From: Pyropia haitanensis
Taxonomy: Eukaryota; Rhodophyta; Bangiophyceae; Bangiales; Bangiaceae
Direction of reading: 5' to 3'
Assembly (NCBI GenBank): GCA_008729055.1
Contig: SDUX01000001.1
Location: 1,948,623 to 2,012,622 of the forward strand
Length of the DNA stretch: 64,000 nt
A program made the position numbers and the translations under genes. Below, piece by piece: positions 22,173 through 33,186 of the stretch (its first letter is position 1; every line of letters begins with the position of its first letter). The notes beneath the pieces were generated by a model. The model did no database searches, was not told the origin of the DNA, and was given only the letters and a program-made list of their open reading frames with translations.

Positions 22173-25100
22173 CACCGCCCAGCCCCACCGCCGCCGCGAC
22201 GCCGCTGTGGGCGCTGCAGCCGCCGGACGTGGGCTCCTTCCCCTCCCCGCCTCCCCCCTCCCCCGGCGCGACCATGTACACATACGCCACGTGCAGCGAC
22301 ACGGTCGCGGTCAGCCCCCCCGTCAGCGCCAGGTGCACGAGCGTCATCGCACACAAGTGCCGGCCCGCCGCGACGCCCACCGCCGCCGCCTGCGCCACCG
22401 CCGCCGCCTGCCTCACCGCCGCCGCAGCGGCTGTCACCACCGCCGTCAGCCGCGCGCTGCGCGTGGCCGCCCCCACCACCGCCGCGATCGCCGCCGTCGC
22501 CGCGGAGACCGTCGCGGCCGCGTCGTGGCCGACCGTCGCGGGCTCCTCCGTGTCGGCAAAGAGGCGGCCAACGAGGAAGGCGGCGTCGCCATTGACAGCC
22601 GCCGCCGCGACCGCGGCGCGCGCGGACGCGGCCGCCGCCGCCGCGTCGTCGGGCGTCGACACGTTCCAAAACGCAAACCGCTGGCGGCCGCCATTGATGC
22701 GCAGCAGCCGCGTCGCGGGGGGGGTCGCCTCCGCGGGGGGGGGGGGGTTCCCCGCCGCCGCCCCGCCGCCGGGGGTGGGCGTCGCCATCGCGACGGGCGT
22801 GACCGTCGGCGCGTTGCCGACGGTGCCCGCCGAGCACGGCACCCGCACGCGGCCGCTGGCGCGGGGGGGGGCCGCCGCCGCCGCCGTCGCCGGCGCGTCG
22901 GCGCGGCCCGCGTCGGCCGCGCCGGGCGCGCCGGCCGGCGCGCCGGCGTTGTCGGTGGCGCCCCCCCTCCCCCCACACAGTCACCGCCGCTGTCGTCGCA
23001 GCCGTCGCCGCCGCTGCTGCCGCTGCCGCCGCCGCCACCGCCGCTGGCGGTCCTCCCGTCAGGCTCTGCCTTGGCGCGCCCCCCCGCGGCCGCCCCACCC
23101 CCCTCCGCCACGCCCCTCCGTATCCGCCTGGTCATAGCAGTAGATGTCGAGCGCGGCGGCGGTCCCCACCGTCGACGCCCACCCCGCAAGCCGCTCACTA
23201 AACCGGTCGACCGGCACGACCGCGTCGACGCCCCGCGCGCCCGCCCCCGCCGGCGGCGGCCCGTCGAGCGCCGCCGAGTAGGCGAGCAGCGACCCCGCCG
23301 CGGGCCGTACCAGCTCTGCTCCCGCAGCGGCGGGTGCGCGCTCACATTCGCCGCCGCCGCCAGCAGCAGCTGCGTCGTCAGCAGGGCGCGCTGGCGCCCC
23401 GGCAGCTCAAACGACGCGCCCGGCGCGGCGGTGGTGACGAGGACGGCTGGCGCGAAGCCAAACCGCTCCGCGTCGAGGCGGCGGTAGGCCGCCGCCGCGG
23501 AGCGGGCAAGGAGCCGCCGCCACGCCGCCGCGCCGCGGCGGTAGTGGTGCGCCGCGACGGCGGCAGCGGCGGCGCTGCCGCCAACGACCGCCGCGGCAAC
23601 GATGGCGGTCGCGGCGGTGCCGCGCGGGCGCGCCCGCAGCAGCACCCGCGCGGCCAGCCCGTCGCGCGCGGCGGCGACGAGCCGCCCCCGTCGGCGCCGA
23701 CCGGCGCCAGCAGCACGCCTCGCCGCCGAGGCCCCCCCCCTCGAGCAGCACCCGGTAGCAGGGCGCGCCGTCGAGGCCGCCCGCAAGCACCCGCAGCGTG
23801 TCGGCGGCGGCCAGCGGCAGCAGCAGCGCGAGGCGGGCGGCGGCGGCGCGGCGGCGGCGAGCGCGACGGTCGCGCTCTACGCGCGGACGGCGGGGACGCG
23901 GAGAGGGCGGCGGCCGCGCCGACTGCCGCCGCCGTTGCGCCGCCGCGACCACCGAGGAGGGGACCACCGCCGCCCGCCGCGGTACAGCCGCCCGTGCGCT
24001 TCCGTGACGTGCGCGTCGGCCACGTCGCCGCTGTCGCGGCTGGGGGCGCCGCCGCGTCCGCCGCCGCCCGCGGAGCCAGAGGTGCTGGCGCTTGCGGCGG
24101 CAGAGGCGGCCTTCCTTGCCCCCCGCCACCACCGCCGCCACCCCCCCCCCCCCCCCCCCCCAAACCCCCCCTGCCCCGTGGCCAACACCGCCAGCACCAG
24201 CATAAACAGGTCGACCGCGCCCACCACCACCGCCGCAGGCGGCCCCAGGTGAAACGCCGGCGGCGTCACCGCGGCGCCGACCGCGCGCGCCAGCCCCGCC
24301 GTTGCGAGCGCGCCCACGCCCAGCACCCCAACGCCCGCAACGCCGAGGCCGACGCGGGACGCGACGAGGTTGGCCGCCCCCAGCGACCGCGCACAATTCG
24401 CCAGCACCACCCCCACCACCGGCAGCACCGCGCCGAGCGCGGCGCCGAGCAGCAGCAGCGATGGCACGCGGGCGGCGGTGAGCCCAAACGAGTCGTCGTC
24501 TGCGCGCGTCGCGTGCACGCGCGCCGCGAGCGACGCGTACGCCTCGCCACGCGCAAAGCCGCTGCTGGGCGCCCGCTCGTAGGCGGGCGTGACCGCGGCG
24601 AGGAAGGGCACCTCGAGGCCCCGCAGCGCCGCTGACAGGCCGCCCGCCGCCGTACAGCGTGGCGGGTCCGGCTAGCCTGCCGCGGCCGCCGCGGCGGCCG
24701 GGTCCCGGACCGCCCCGCGTACGCGGCGGCGGCGGCGGAGGTGAGTGCCCCCCCCACCTCCGCCTCCCCCCCCCCTCCCCCCCCCCCCCGCCGCCGCGCC
24801 CGCCACCGCGCCCGCCGCCGCGCCCGCCACCGCGCCCGCCGCTGCGGCCCGCACGTACACCCAGTCCCCCCCGTGACGCGTCGGCACGACCGTCCAAAGC
24901 GCGCCGACGGCCACGACGCAGCCGAGCGCCCCCCGCTCGACCGCCCCCGCCACCGCCGCCTGATCCGCGACGGCGCCGTCCCAGCCGAGGCAGCACGGCT
25001 TGGCCGTCTCGGCCGCGCAAGCGGCGGCCGACACGTTGCCCTAGCGGCCGAGGTCCACCGCCCGCGACTCACCGTCGCGGATGGCGTCGGACGTCATGGC

Positions 25101-25490
25101 CGCGACGAGCGCCGCCGCCGCGGCCGCCGCGGCCGCCGCCGGCCGCGCGACGGCGCCCACAACCGCCGCCGCCGCCGCGACCGCCGCGCGCCCCACGTCG
25201 TGGTGGCCGCCGCCGCGGCGGCGCGGCCGTCAAGCGCGCCGCCACGGGTGCGGCGACCCCCCCCCCGCCGCCGACGCGGAGGGCGCGGCGAGCATTCCCG
25301 CCGCGGCCACCACCCCCGATGCCGCGCGGGCGGCGGCGCCGGGCAGGCGCACCGCCGCGGCGGCGGAGGGGGCGGCGGCGGCCGCCGCGGGCCACCCGGC
25401 CAACGTGCCGCGCACGGCGGCCGCGTCGGCGGCGGCGGGGCCGGTCGCCACCGCGCCGACGAGGAGCAGGTCCCCGACGGCGGCGGCCAT
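20874..25490 (-). CDS. Uncharacterised multi-pass membrane protein region, frames disrupted
   Basis: Not recognised. The likely start is the ATG at 25490 in good context (CCCATGGCC). Coding-like pieces follow in several frames: a helical Ala-rich N-terminus; a segment with VSAAACAAETAKPCCLGWDG and ALGCVVAVGALWTVVPT; a hydrophobic block (RVPSLLLLGAALGAVLPVVG, VVVGAVDLFMLVLAVLATG) within 23877-24611; ADTLRVLAGGLDGAPCYRVL; a soluble part with LLAYSAALDGPP and IYCYDQADTEG; FAFWNVSTPDDA and DAAFLVGRLFADTEEP; and a further membrane pair (LTGGLTATVSLHVAYVYMV, RWLLGVAAAAVNGLLLTPLL). Most frame switches fall in or beside G/C homopolymers such as 25491-25500 and 25256-25268. A 32-nt GTGAGT...CTAG segment (25041-25072) must also be skipped to keep one frame. 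A large polytopic membrane protein is likely, but no family can be named. Confidence 0.4.
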
Positions 25491-27264
25491 GGGGGGGGGG
25501 AGACGCGAAGCCGGCGCCGTCGCCGCCGCAGCCGCCGGCGCAGTTGCGGCCGCTCATTGGGGGCGGCGGCGGCGCGTGCGCGCGGAGCGGAGGTTGCTGC
25601 CGCTGCTGCCGCCGACGCCACCACCGCTTCCGCCGCCACCGCCGCCGCCCTGGTGGGCGACCGCCACGATGGGCGTGACGGCGGCGGCGGGGCGGCCGCC
25701 TCGGCCGCTGAGGGAAAGAGAGGAACAGCTTCGGCGTGGGGGGAGGTGAACGACGACGGTGGGGAGGCGGGGGACGACGACAGCGTCGGCGACGGGGGGA
25801 CGAAAGCGACGGCGAGGGGGGGGACGACGACGGTGGGGAGGGGGGACCAATGACGGTTTAAGCACGATAGGAAGACCACGGCGAGAAGGTGCGGGACGAG
25901 GACGACGTCGGAGGGGCAGGGACTGCGGAAAAGAGGGACAATGCGACAGCGTCGCGGGGGGGGGGCAGGACGACGGGTAGGGGTGAGCGGCGACGACGAC
26001 CGGAGCGAGGGGGGGTACGACGGCGGCAAAGAGGGGGGGTAAGGCGTCGGCGAGGAGAGGGGGAATGGGACGAAGATTGTGGAGAGGAAAGAACGACGCG
26101 AACGGTCCGGACGACGGTGACAACGACGGCGGGGAGGAGGGGGAAGAAGAACACGGCGGGGAGGACGGCGACGACGACGCTCGCGATCCGCACGGTGGCG
26201 GATGTGGGTGATGGAGCAGCCCCTTCGACGAATCAGTCTTGCAGGTTTTCATTTTGGGCTCCCAGACCTCATAAATATGCAGGTGCAAAGGTGTTATCGT
26301 GGGAACCGGCGCCGGTGTGACGGACAGAGCGGGAAAGAACAGTCCAGGTTGTGGCCACTTCCAGCACGCAGTCGCGAGATGGAGGACAAATATTTTTGTG
26401 TACACCCGGCTTCTCTGGGCTGGCGTCGTGGAAGATTTCATTTCTGGCAAGAAGTAGTTGACCTATCGTAATGGGTCTGGGATCGCAGGGAACCAGTCTG
26501 CCCCGGCAATGAGCAACGGACAATAACATCAGGAGCGCCCCTGCACAGGCCCTCAGCACCGCAGCGCAACACGCAGACCACCAATGACTCCGTCTGAGGC
26601 AATCCGGTGCCGCAGCAGTGGCCGCCTGCAGGCAGCGCGCGCAGCAGGCCCCACGCCCTTTGCATCGATTGTGCAGGGGACCTACGAGCCGGCCCACCAG
26701 AGTGGCTGCCTGAGAAGCGCCGTCCCCCGGTGATCCCGAGAGAACCGCGTCACCCCGTTGCACCAATCAGAAGCGCCTCCGCAAACCACCTGGTCTCCAA
26801 GCCAGTCTGTAGCAAGAAAACTCACTCCACCTAAACCCGAGAAACGCAATAGTTTCTAAAAAGGACTGCTGTCCGCGCGGGCCCGGAGCCGCCCAATTCA
26901 AACCCCCCCGCCTCCCAAGCCTGGATTAGCACCTGCCCTGGTGGCCTAATGAGGAAACACCAATAGTTTCTGAAAAGTTCTTTGTCGGGGCAGTTCCTAA
27001 TCGCAGTGGTCCCCTGAGAGGGGTCCACGGAGCGATGATTAGGCCGGATGGCCCACTCATGAGCATCGAGATCGTGCCGCGGTCTGCAGACCAGAGCCAA
27101 GTTTCGTGTGCTCCACGGATTGCGACGCACCAGGGTGGGGTGGTTTTCCAGCCGAGTTTCCGCATGTATACTTTTTGGCGGACGTGCAATAGAGTTTCCC
27201 GTCTTGCTTCCATCGTCCAGTGCGCAAACGCGGCACCTCAGCCAGATGGCGGTCAACCTCCACT
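25491..27264. other. Unassigned region before TIR copy 3
   Basis: No gene is recognised. 25700-26190 is a purine-rich degenerate minisatellite. 26200-27260 has near-average base composition and many short open frames but no known domain. Two similar blocks, GAAACGCAATAGTTTCT at about 26844 and GAAACACCAATAGTTTCT at about 26956, are direct repeats whose ends are themselves inverted. A 29-base stretch at 27164-27192 recurs inverted near 14904. Confidence 0.45.
25700..26190. repeat. Degenerate purine-rich GGACGACGACGG minisatellite
   Basis: Imperfect repeats of GGGGACGACGACGGxGAGG-like units, with the plus strand almost entirely purine plus C. It mirrors the pyrimidine-rich array at 15337-15640 on the opposite strand. 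The region lies just upstream of the minus-strand membrane-protein start. Confidence 0.55.
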
Positions 27265-28475
27265 GCGCAGTGCCTGCTAAACCGTCTCAAAAAAAACCTG
27301 CTTTTTCGGTTGCGGTGCCCCTTGCGGGCTTGCGTCGGATCTTGCTTTCACGCAAGCCAGTCTGCGGGACAAGCAAGATTTTTCTGTGGAGTCTGCTTGT
27401 TCCGCAAGTCAGCCATTCTTGCGCGACCCTTTGCGGAAATCTCCCACGCCGCGACGGTCAACGACCGTCGCAGCGTACCCAATCAGAGACCAGGACGGAA
27501 CAGGTGTTCGAAGCCCTGGGCCGTCCTGGCTACCTGGACCAGCGCCGGGTTCTCGCTCTTCCGCTGAGACAGTAGCTGCTCGTTTACCTGCAACAGCACC
27601 GCAGTCGAGCCGCACACCTCAAGGCGGAGTATTTCCACCTCCTGCCGCAGGCAATCAGGGTCCGGCTTCTACGCCTCAGTGGATGCCGCTTCCATGGCGA
27701 TACCTACCGTCGAGAGCGAGGGGGAAGCGGAGGCGTGCTGAGGGAAGGGGGAGGCGGGAGAGGGAGCTACTATCGGCTGAAGCGAAGTTGACGGCGGGCA
27801 CCATCCCCGCACAGCGCCACCGTTACCAGTTACCACAGCCTGCAGTGGCTGCCGCTCCGCAGCGCCCCAAAGAGCCGTCATCACTGCGACCCCCACGGAC
27901 GAGAACGGGGGGAGAGCGGACGGGCGTGGGGGAGTGAAGGTAAGGGGGCTACCTGCGGGCAGAGAAGCGGTTGAGCGGAGTGGAGGGGGGGGGGGAGGAA
28001 GAGGGTGCCACCCCTTCGCGCTACGCCATCCGCCCAAGCCGGGTCGTCAAGCGCCTCGTCAAGGCGTCTCCCTCGACGTCACTTTTCTTACCACCGGGCC
28101 CCGCAGAGTGCGGGAGATTTTCGCCGCAATGGCCCATGCAGAGGCGACTCCGCAAGATGGTTTGCGGCGACCACAAGCCACCTTGCGGTCATTGCAAACG
28201 TCCCAAGGTGCGGATTGCATGGAGCCCTGCAGTGAAGCGTTTCGGTCCGTCGCCATCGGTGATTTTCTATGGCCAGACAGCTGAGCTCCATGCGCTTCTG
28301 TCCGTATGAGATGAACTCCGTCGATGGACCGAAAGGCACCCATGTAAATGAAAAACAAAAAAACTGAGAAAAATCGGGGCTCACACTGTCGAAACAGACG
28401 GTGACAACTGCTTGCGGGCCGGCCCAAGCAAAGGAAAAGCAAGAATTTTTTGAGACGGTTTAGCAGGCACTGCGC
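27265..28475 (+). mobile_element. TIR element copy 3, diverged
   Basis: A 1.21-kb copy sharing the whole body of copies 1 and 2 but with many substitutions. The ends are GCGCAGTGCCTGCTAAACCG and its near-exact inverse CGGTTTAGCAGGCACTGCGC. The frame conserved in copies 1 and 2 is broken here by a stop at 27573-27575 (CAG to TAG). The terminal triplets GTGCCTGC differ from GTGGGTGC in copies 1 and 2 but match each other at both ends. The right end abuts the truncated GT61-like gene. Confidence 0.83.
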
Positions 28476-29694
28476 TGTTGCCCCTCACCGGCGACGCGGT
28501 GCGTCCGGCGGTCCCCCCCCGCTCCATCGTCGTCCTCTCGCGCCCCCCCCACTCATCCCGGCAGTGGGACCCCCCCACGAGGCGGCGGTGGAGGTCACCC
28601 TCACCCGGCTGGCCACCAGCCGGGGCCTCTCCCTGACAACCCCGACGCTCACGGCCGCCGCGGGCGGAGCGGAGCAGGTGGCGGCACTTGGCGGCGGGGG
28701 GCTAGTCGTGGGCCTCCACGGGGCCAACCTGGTCAACGCCGCCTGGGAGCCCGCCGCCGCGGCGCTGGTGGAGGTCTTCCCGCAAAACTACGCGGTGTGG
28801 GGGTACTATGTGGGGAAAAACGCGGGCCTGTGGTACGCCGCCGTGGAGGGCTCCCCCGTGCCAAGCCGGTTGCCCCCCGCGTGCGTCGCGCAGGGGGGGC
28901 GGGGGGGAGACTGCCGGCGGCGGGGGCGGGGGCGGGCCGCCGCTGGGTGAGGGTGCCCCCCCCCGCCATCTAAACCGCCCGGTCGACCGCTGCGGCGAGG
29001 GAGCCGAGGCTCTCGGCGGCGAGGAAGGCGGCCGCCGCCTTGCGGGCCTCCCCCAGCTACCGGTGCCGCTCGCCGAGCGCGTTGGTGGCGTCCGCGGGCC
29101 CAGCCCCGCGGCCGCCCCAAACAGCTCCCCTGCCCGCATGGGCTCCTGCGGGGCCCCCCGCCACCCGAGGGCCACCGCCATGCCCAGCTGAAAGAATTCC
29201 TCCGCGGCCTTGGCGTCAGAGACGGGGCCGGCCTTGGCGTCCGAGACGGGGCGCCCCGCCCCCGCGCCGGGGGCGCCCCCGCGGGGGCGCGGGGGCTGGC
29301 GGCCGCCAGCCCCCGCCGCGTCCACCGCCACCGCGGCCACGGCGGCACGGGGCACTCGGCCACCAGAAGGTGGATTTGTCCCTGGCCGCTGCCCGCCGCC
29401 CGCCGCCGCCGGCCCTTCCTCCTTCCTCATCTGCACTGCCCCCCGCGCGCGTATGCCCCGCACCCCCCCCCTGCCCCCCCACTTGTCCACCTCTTTCAGG
29501 TACGTACCCCCGCTTTCACAGGCGTTGAGACCACCACCATCTGCTCCTCCTGCGCCCATCAGTGGCACGCGCCCAACGTGGACCTGCAGTGGGGGACGGC
29601 CACCGCCACCGCCGCGTCCATGTCGGGCCTCCCCGCCACCGCCGCCTCGGCCACGCAACGGCGCATCCCGGAGTCGGTGGTGCAGATGGCATGA
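28476..29694 (+). pseudogene. 5'-truncated GT61-like glycosyltransferase with one intron
   Basis: Coding similarity begins within ~60 bases of the right end of TIR copy 3. First comes RSIVVLSRPPHSSRQW, the GT61 'R-x-L' strand region, in one frame. After a C7 run near 28570 the next frame gives HEAAVEVTLTRLATSRGL, then AEQVAALGGGGLVVGLHGAN plus LVNAAWEPAAAALVEVFPQN. This matches the GT61 motif VGxHGAxLTN...PxxAxVEIFP, with the usual His and Gly present. WGYYVGKNAGLWYAAVEG follows. An intron probably runs from about 28900 to 29499, where TGTCCACCTCTTTCAG is a strong 3' splice site. The last exon then reads ETTTICSSCAHQWHAPNVDL and ends RIPESVVQMA with TGA at 29692. The N-terminal ~250 residues expected of GT61 are absent and are not found left of the element. 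Truncation plus a frame break suggests a pseudogene. Confidence 0.55.
28970..29245 (-). pseudogene. Sel1/TPR-like repeat remnant, antisense to the GT61 intron
   Basis: On the minus strand, AKAAEEFFQLGMAVALGWRG followed by APQEPMRAGELFGAAAGLG fits a Sel1 repeat (AxxxLGxxYxxGxG...A...F..AA..G). After a one-base shift the next frame gives ADATNALGERHR, a TAG, then LGEARKAAAAFLAAESLG and a stop at 28970. Sel1 repeats are alpha-solenoid adaptor modules. The frameshift and the internal stop argue for a decayed fragment, or a chance resemblance in Ala-rich shadow sequence. It lies inside the presumed intron of the plus-strand gene. Confidence 0.3.
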
Positions 29695-29798
29695 TGGCGG
29701 GCGGCAACGCCCGCCCCGTGACCCCACCTCCACTGCCGCCGCCGCGGCAGACGTCGCCGCCACGGCCACCACCACGACCGCCGCCGCCGACGCCGCCG

Positions 29799-32700
29799 CT
29801 AATCGTGCCGCACACCCGTATTCATCCCTTGACGTGACTGCTGCTCGGTGGTCAGGATGCGCGTCACGAGAAAGTCAGGTAGGCAGTAGGGAAGCTGGTC
29901 CAACGTGATGACCAAGAGATCCGGACGGTCTTCGAAGAACCGCCGGCGACCAAGGGCGGCAGCTCCATCGTCGGTCAAAGACTTGTTCGAGAAGTAGACG
30001 AACAGCACCCGGTCCTTGCGCCCCCGCCACTGCTTGGTGGCAGCATTGACGCTGCGGTACCACGCGTCCACAGCAGACTCGCCAATCCTTCGAGCCGTTG
30101 CTGTGTGCTTGGTCTGCACAAACACGTGCAGCGTGCCGTCGCGCCCCTCCGGCAGACGAGTAGCCACCGAGAAGCGGATGTCCACAGCCCCGGTGCCGGG
30201 ACACGTCAGGAACACGCCCTCGGTCAGCATCACAGTGTGAAACACGGTGTTGGACTCGATCCGCGCACGCACCGACATCTGCTTCCGCGCGATCCGGGTC
30301 CTAGAGGAGATGAATTGCGTCTCTTCAACGTACAGCGAGCGCTGCTTGTCCAGAATCAGCTGCAGCGAAGGAAGATGGTCGCTGCCCAGCGCGCGGGGAA
30401 ACAGGTCCCTGGTTGACGGCGGCGACGACCACAAGCCAGGCTGCAGTGCCGCCGTCAGGCAGTAGCCAAGAATCTGCTCAACCTGCTGCCACGTGCAGAC
30501 AGTCTGGGACAGCAACCGCGCCGGAAGAACAGCCGTCAACCCCCACCGTCGAAGTTCTACAAGAGGGACCCGCACGACGCGGAAGTTGTCCTGCACGGCA
30601 TCCAGCTCCACTGCGCCAATTGAAGAGGCTTCTTGCACGGCCCGCTCCGCCAGGGAAGGCTCTCTTGTCGGAGGTGGGAAGAGGCAGACTGGGACTCGCC
30701 CTAGGGCAAGCTGCGCCAACACGACGACGCACCAAGGCTTGGTCGGTCGGTCAATAGTCGCCACAACGGCGTGTACCGCTGCCGCCCAGTCGGCGTGTGA
30801 AGGCGACGGCTCACGGCCAGCAACAGCCGTGCCGAGGAGTTGATCCCGCACTGCCTCCCCGAGGGTGACAACGAAGCGCGGGCGAAAGTCGGTGTCGCCG
30901 AGCGCGTTGCGCGCCTCACTGGTGTTCCGACTGGCGTCGGTCACAGGCTCCTTCAGGTGCGACAGCCCCGCCGGTGCCGAGACGACGTCAGCAAAAAGCG
31001 ACGACGCAGACAGCAGCTCCAGCCGACCAGGAGACAGGGTGACTTCACGCAACTTGTCGGTGAGTAAGAGCTCCAGACCAGCCACCGGCGTGCCGGAAAC
31101 GACCGGAAAGAAGACGAGCTTGGCACCGACCGCAGCGCTTGCAGTGCATACCCAGAGGTTCACAGCACTGAGCATGTCCTTAAAGCAAAAACGTGCCTCT
31201 TCCTCCGAGAGCCCCCTCCACGACATCAGCCGCTGCACGTAGTACTGGTACTCGTCCAGGTGGAGCGCAAGGACGATCACGCCAGGTGAGGAAGCGGCCG
31301 CCTCAGACGCCTGGCGGAGGGCGCTTTTGGCGATCGCAGTGAGCACCTCGGCTACTTCCAAGCCTGCCAAACTACCACCATTGTCGCTCTTCACCGTGGC
31401 CGCAGAGACGCGCAAAGCGCGGGCGGCCAGACGTACGCCCAGGTTCAGGTCCATGTTGTCGCCGTCCACATCACCCACGTACTTAAAGCCGTTGTTGAAG
31501 TCGATGAACAAGGGGATGGTCAGCACGGAGCAGCGGGCCGTCTGCTCCAGCTTGTGCAGCAGGTCCCCGCGAATCCCAGACGACCGGCACAGCGCTTCAA
31601 ACCCAACCCGTGTCTTCCCCGACCCAGCCGGGCCACTGACAACGAGCACGGTGGATCTTCCCGCAGCGGGTGCCAGATTGTGCAGAGCACACGTCTGGAG
31701 CGCGTGCACGACGCCGTCACTCCCCCGCAGTTCAAACTGCTGGCCGTGAAGCTGCTGCTTTGCATACTGAGCGGAGAGGTCTGGGAGCCTCACAGCCTCT
31801 AGGCGCTCCAAAACGCTTGGCCCCTACGGGGCGATGCACGAACACACCAAAAACAATGCACAGAGTAAAGGCGCTGGCGTCGAGAGTCGTGTGGTTAGTG
31901 CTGAGCGCACAGACACAGAATCGCAGCATAGAGTACCGAGTCTGCCGTGCAGCGTGCTGAACGTACCGGTCGAAAGCGGAACACACAAACAATGCCGCAA
32001 AAGCGAAGTCGCAAGACTCTCAAAACAACAAACAGTGGGCCCTCGCAGCCCGACACACACGTACCCGCGTATCGGCCTTGCTCCGCGCCGTCTCTTCCGC
32101 ACCAATCTCCTGTTCAAGCGCCACCACGCTGTCCTTGATGCGTCGCTTGTCGTGGTAAAGGCCAGCAAGAGCGGCGTTGGACACCTGTTTGTTGCCATCA
32201 ACCGACCGCCACTTCGCGAGCAGATGATCCTTGTCCTTCGCACTCAGGCCAGGTGTTGCCAGCTGCTCATCAATATTGACCAGCTTCTCGTCAAGCTTTT
32301 CTCTCAGCGCCTCCTTCTCCTGGATGCCCCGATCCACCCCTGCCAGCTCGTCGCGAACGCCTGCGAGGCGATTGCGAAGCACACACAGCCGACTGCCGCC
32401 TGAAGCAGAGGGTGGTACATGAACCTCTACACCGGGCAGGGAGTCAGACAACCGCAGCGCTGTAGCGGCTCCAACCGCTGGTGCCGCAGCACCCCCCCCC
32501 GTTGATGCGGCCGCAGGGGGGGCGGGCGTCACCCGCCTCTTTTGCGGCGACGACGGCGCACCACCTTCTGCGGCTGCGACCGGCATCGCCACGTGATGGG
32601 GGCGCTTCGCACCTGATGCCGCGTTGTCGAGCCCACCACGTGTAGAGCCAGCCCCGTTATCTAATGCGTGTGTGCCAAAAGGTCAGAGAAAGAAAACACA

Positions 32701-33012
32701 TATGGAGGCAAAGCATGGCAGAACGGCAACGACATGCTGCGGCTCAAGCCTTGAGACCACAGTCAGCTCTCGAGTCTGAGAGTACGCGAGAAAGCACGCC
32801 CAGGCGCGAGCAAGCGGCGCGGTAACCAGAAAATCGAACATTGAGGTGACGACACTTGCTCGGAAGCTGCAATGACGTGTTCAACGCTGCCCACAGCAAA
32901 GAGAGAAGCACACCCATCGAAGTGCATGCATCAAACGACAAGAAACAGCCCTCAAGGACATACCGGCACCTGAAGCAGCCGCTCCTCCACCGGGGCCTCT
33001 CTCCGCATCCAT
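29799..33012 (-). CDS. P-loop NTPase plus PD-(D/E)xK nuclease, Crinkler/RHS-type
   Basis: Three exons can be joined in frame: 33012-32964, 32660-32065 and 31823-29799 (introns 303 and 241 nt, T-rich, donors GTATGT and GTACGT, acceptors TTAG and GTAG), giving 889 residues. The N-terminal ~100 residues are disordered, with basic patches (GAKRPHH, SPQKRRV) that may be nuclear signals. A coiled coil covers about 105-210. The NTPase has Walker A GPAGSGKT at 279-286 and a Walker B-like LALHLDEYQ with Asp405-Glu406. The C-terminus has GAVDIRF (Asp763) and VFVQTKHT (Gln785-Lys787), the D...QxK layout of restriction-endonuclease-fold nucleases. This NTPase-REase pairing is the hallmark of the Crinkler-RHS class, thought to derive from mobile elements and used in conflicts or as effectors. 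No LxLFLAK header is present. Function is inferred from architecture only. Confidence 0.72.
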
Positions 33013-33186
33013 CACGGCCGTGCTGGGCCCACCCCAGCTCCGTGCAGCGACGTTGCCGCCAGTCGCGGTGCACCGTGCGCGCGCGCGCGCGGGCTGCCCG
33101 GAGCAAACGTCGCTGGTGACGCCACCGGGGCGGACGACGATGCCGTGCTCGGAGGCAGCACCGGAACTGCGACGGTGTTTATGTGC

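Noticed and set aside
26880..26930. tRNA-like GCCCAATTCAAACCCCCCCG stretch
   Set aside because: The TTCAAAC looks like a T-loop, but no matching acceptor, D or anticodon arms can be folded around it.
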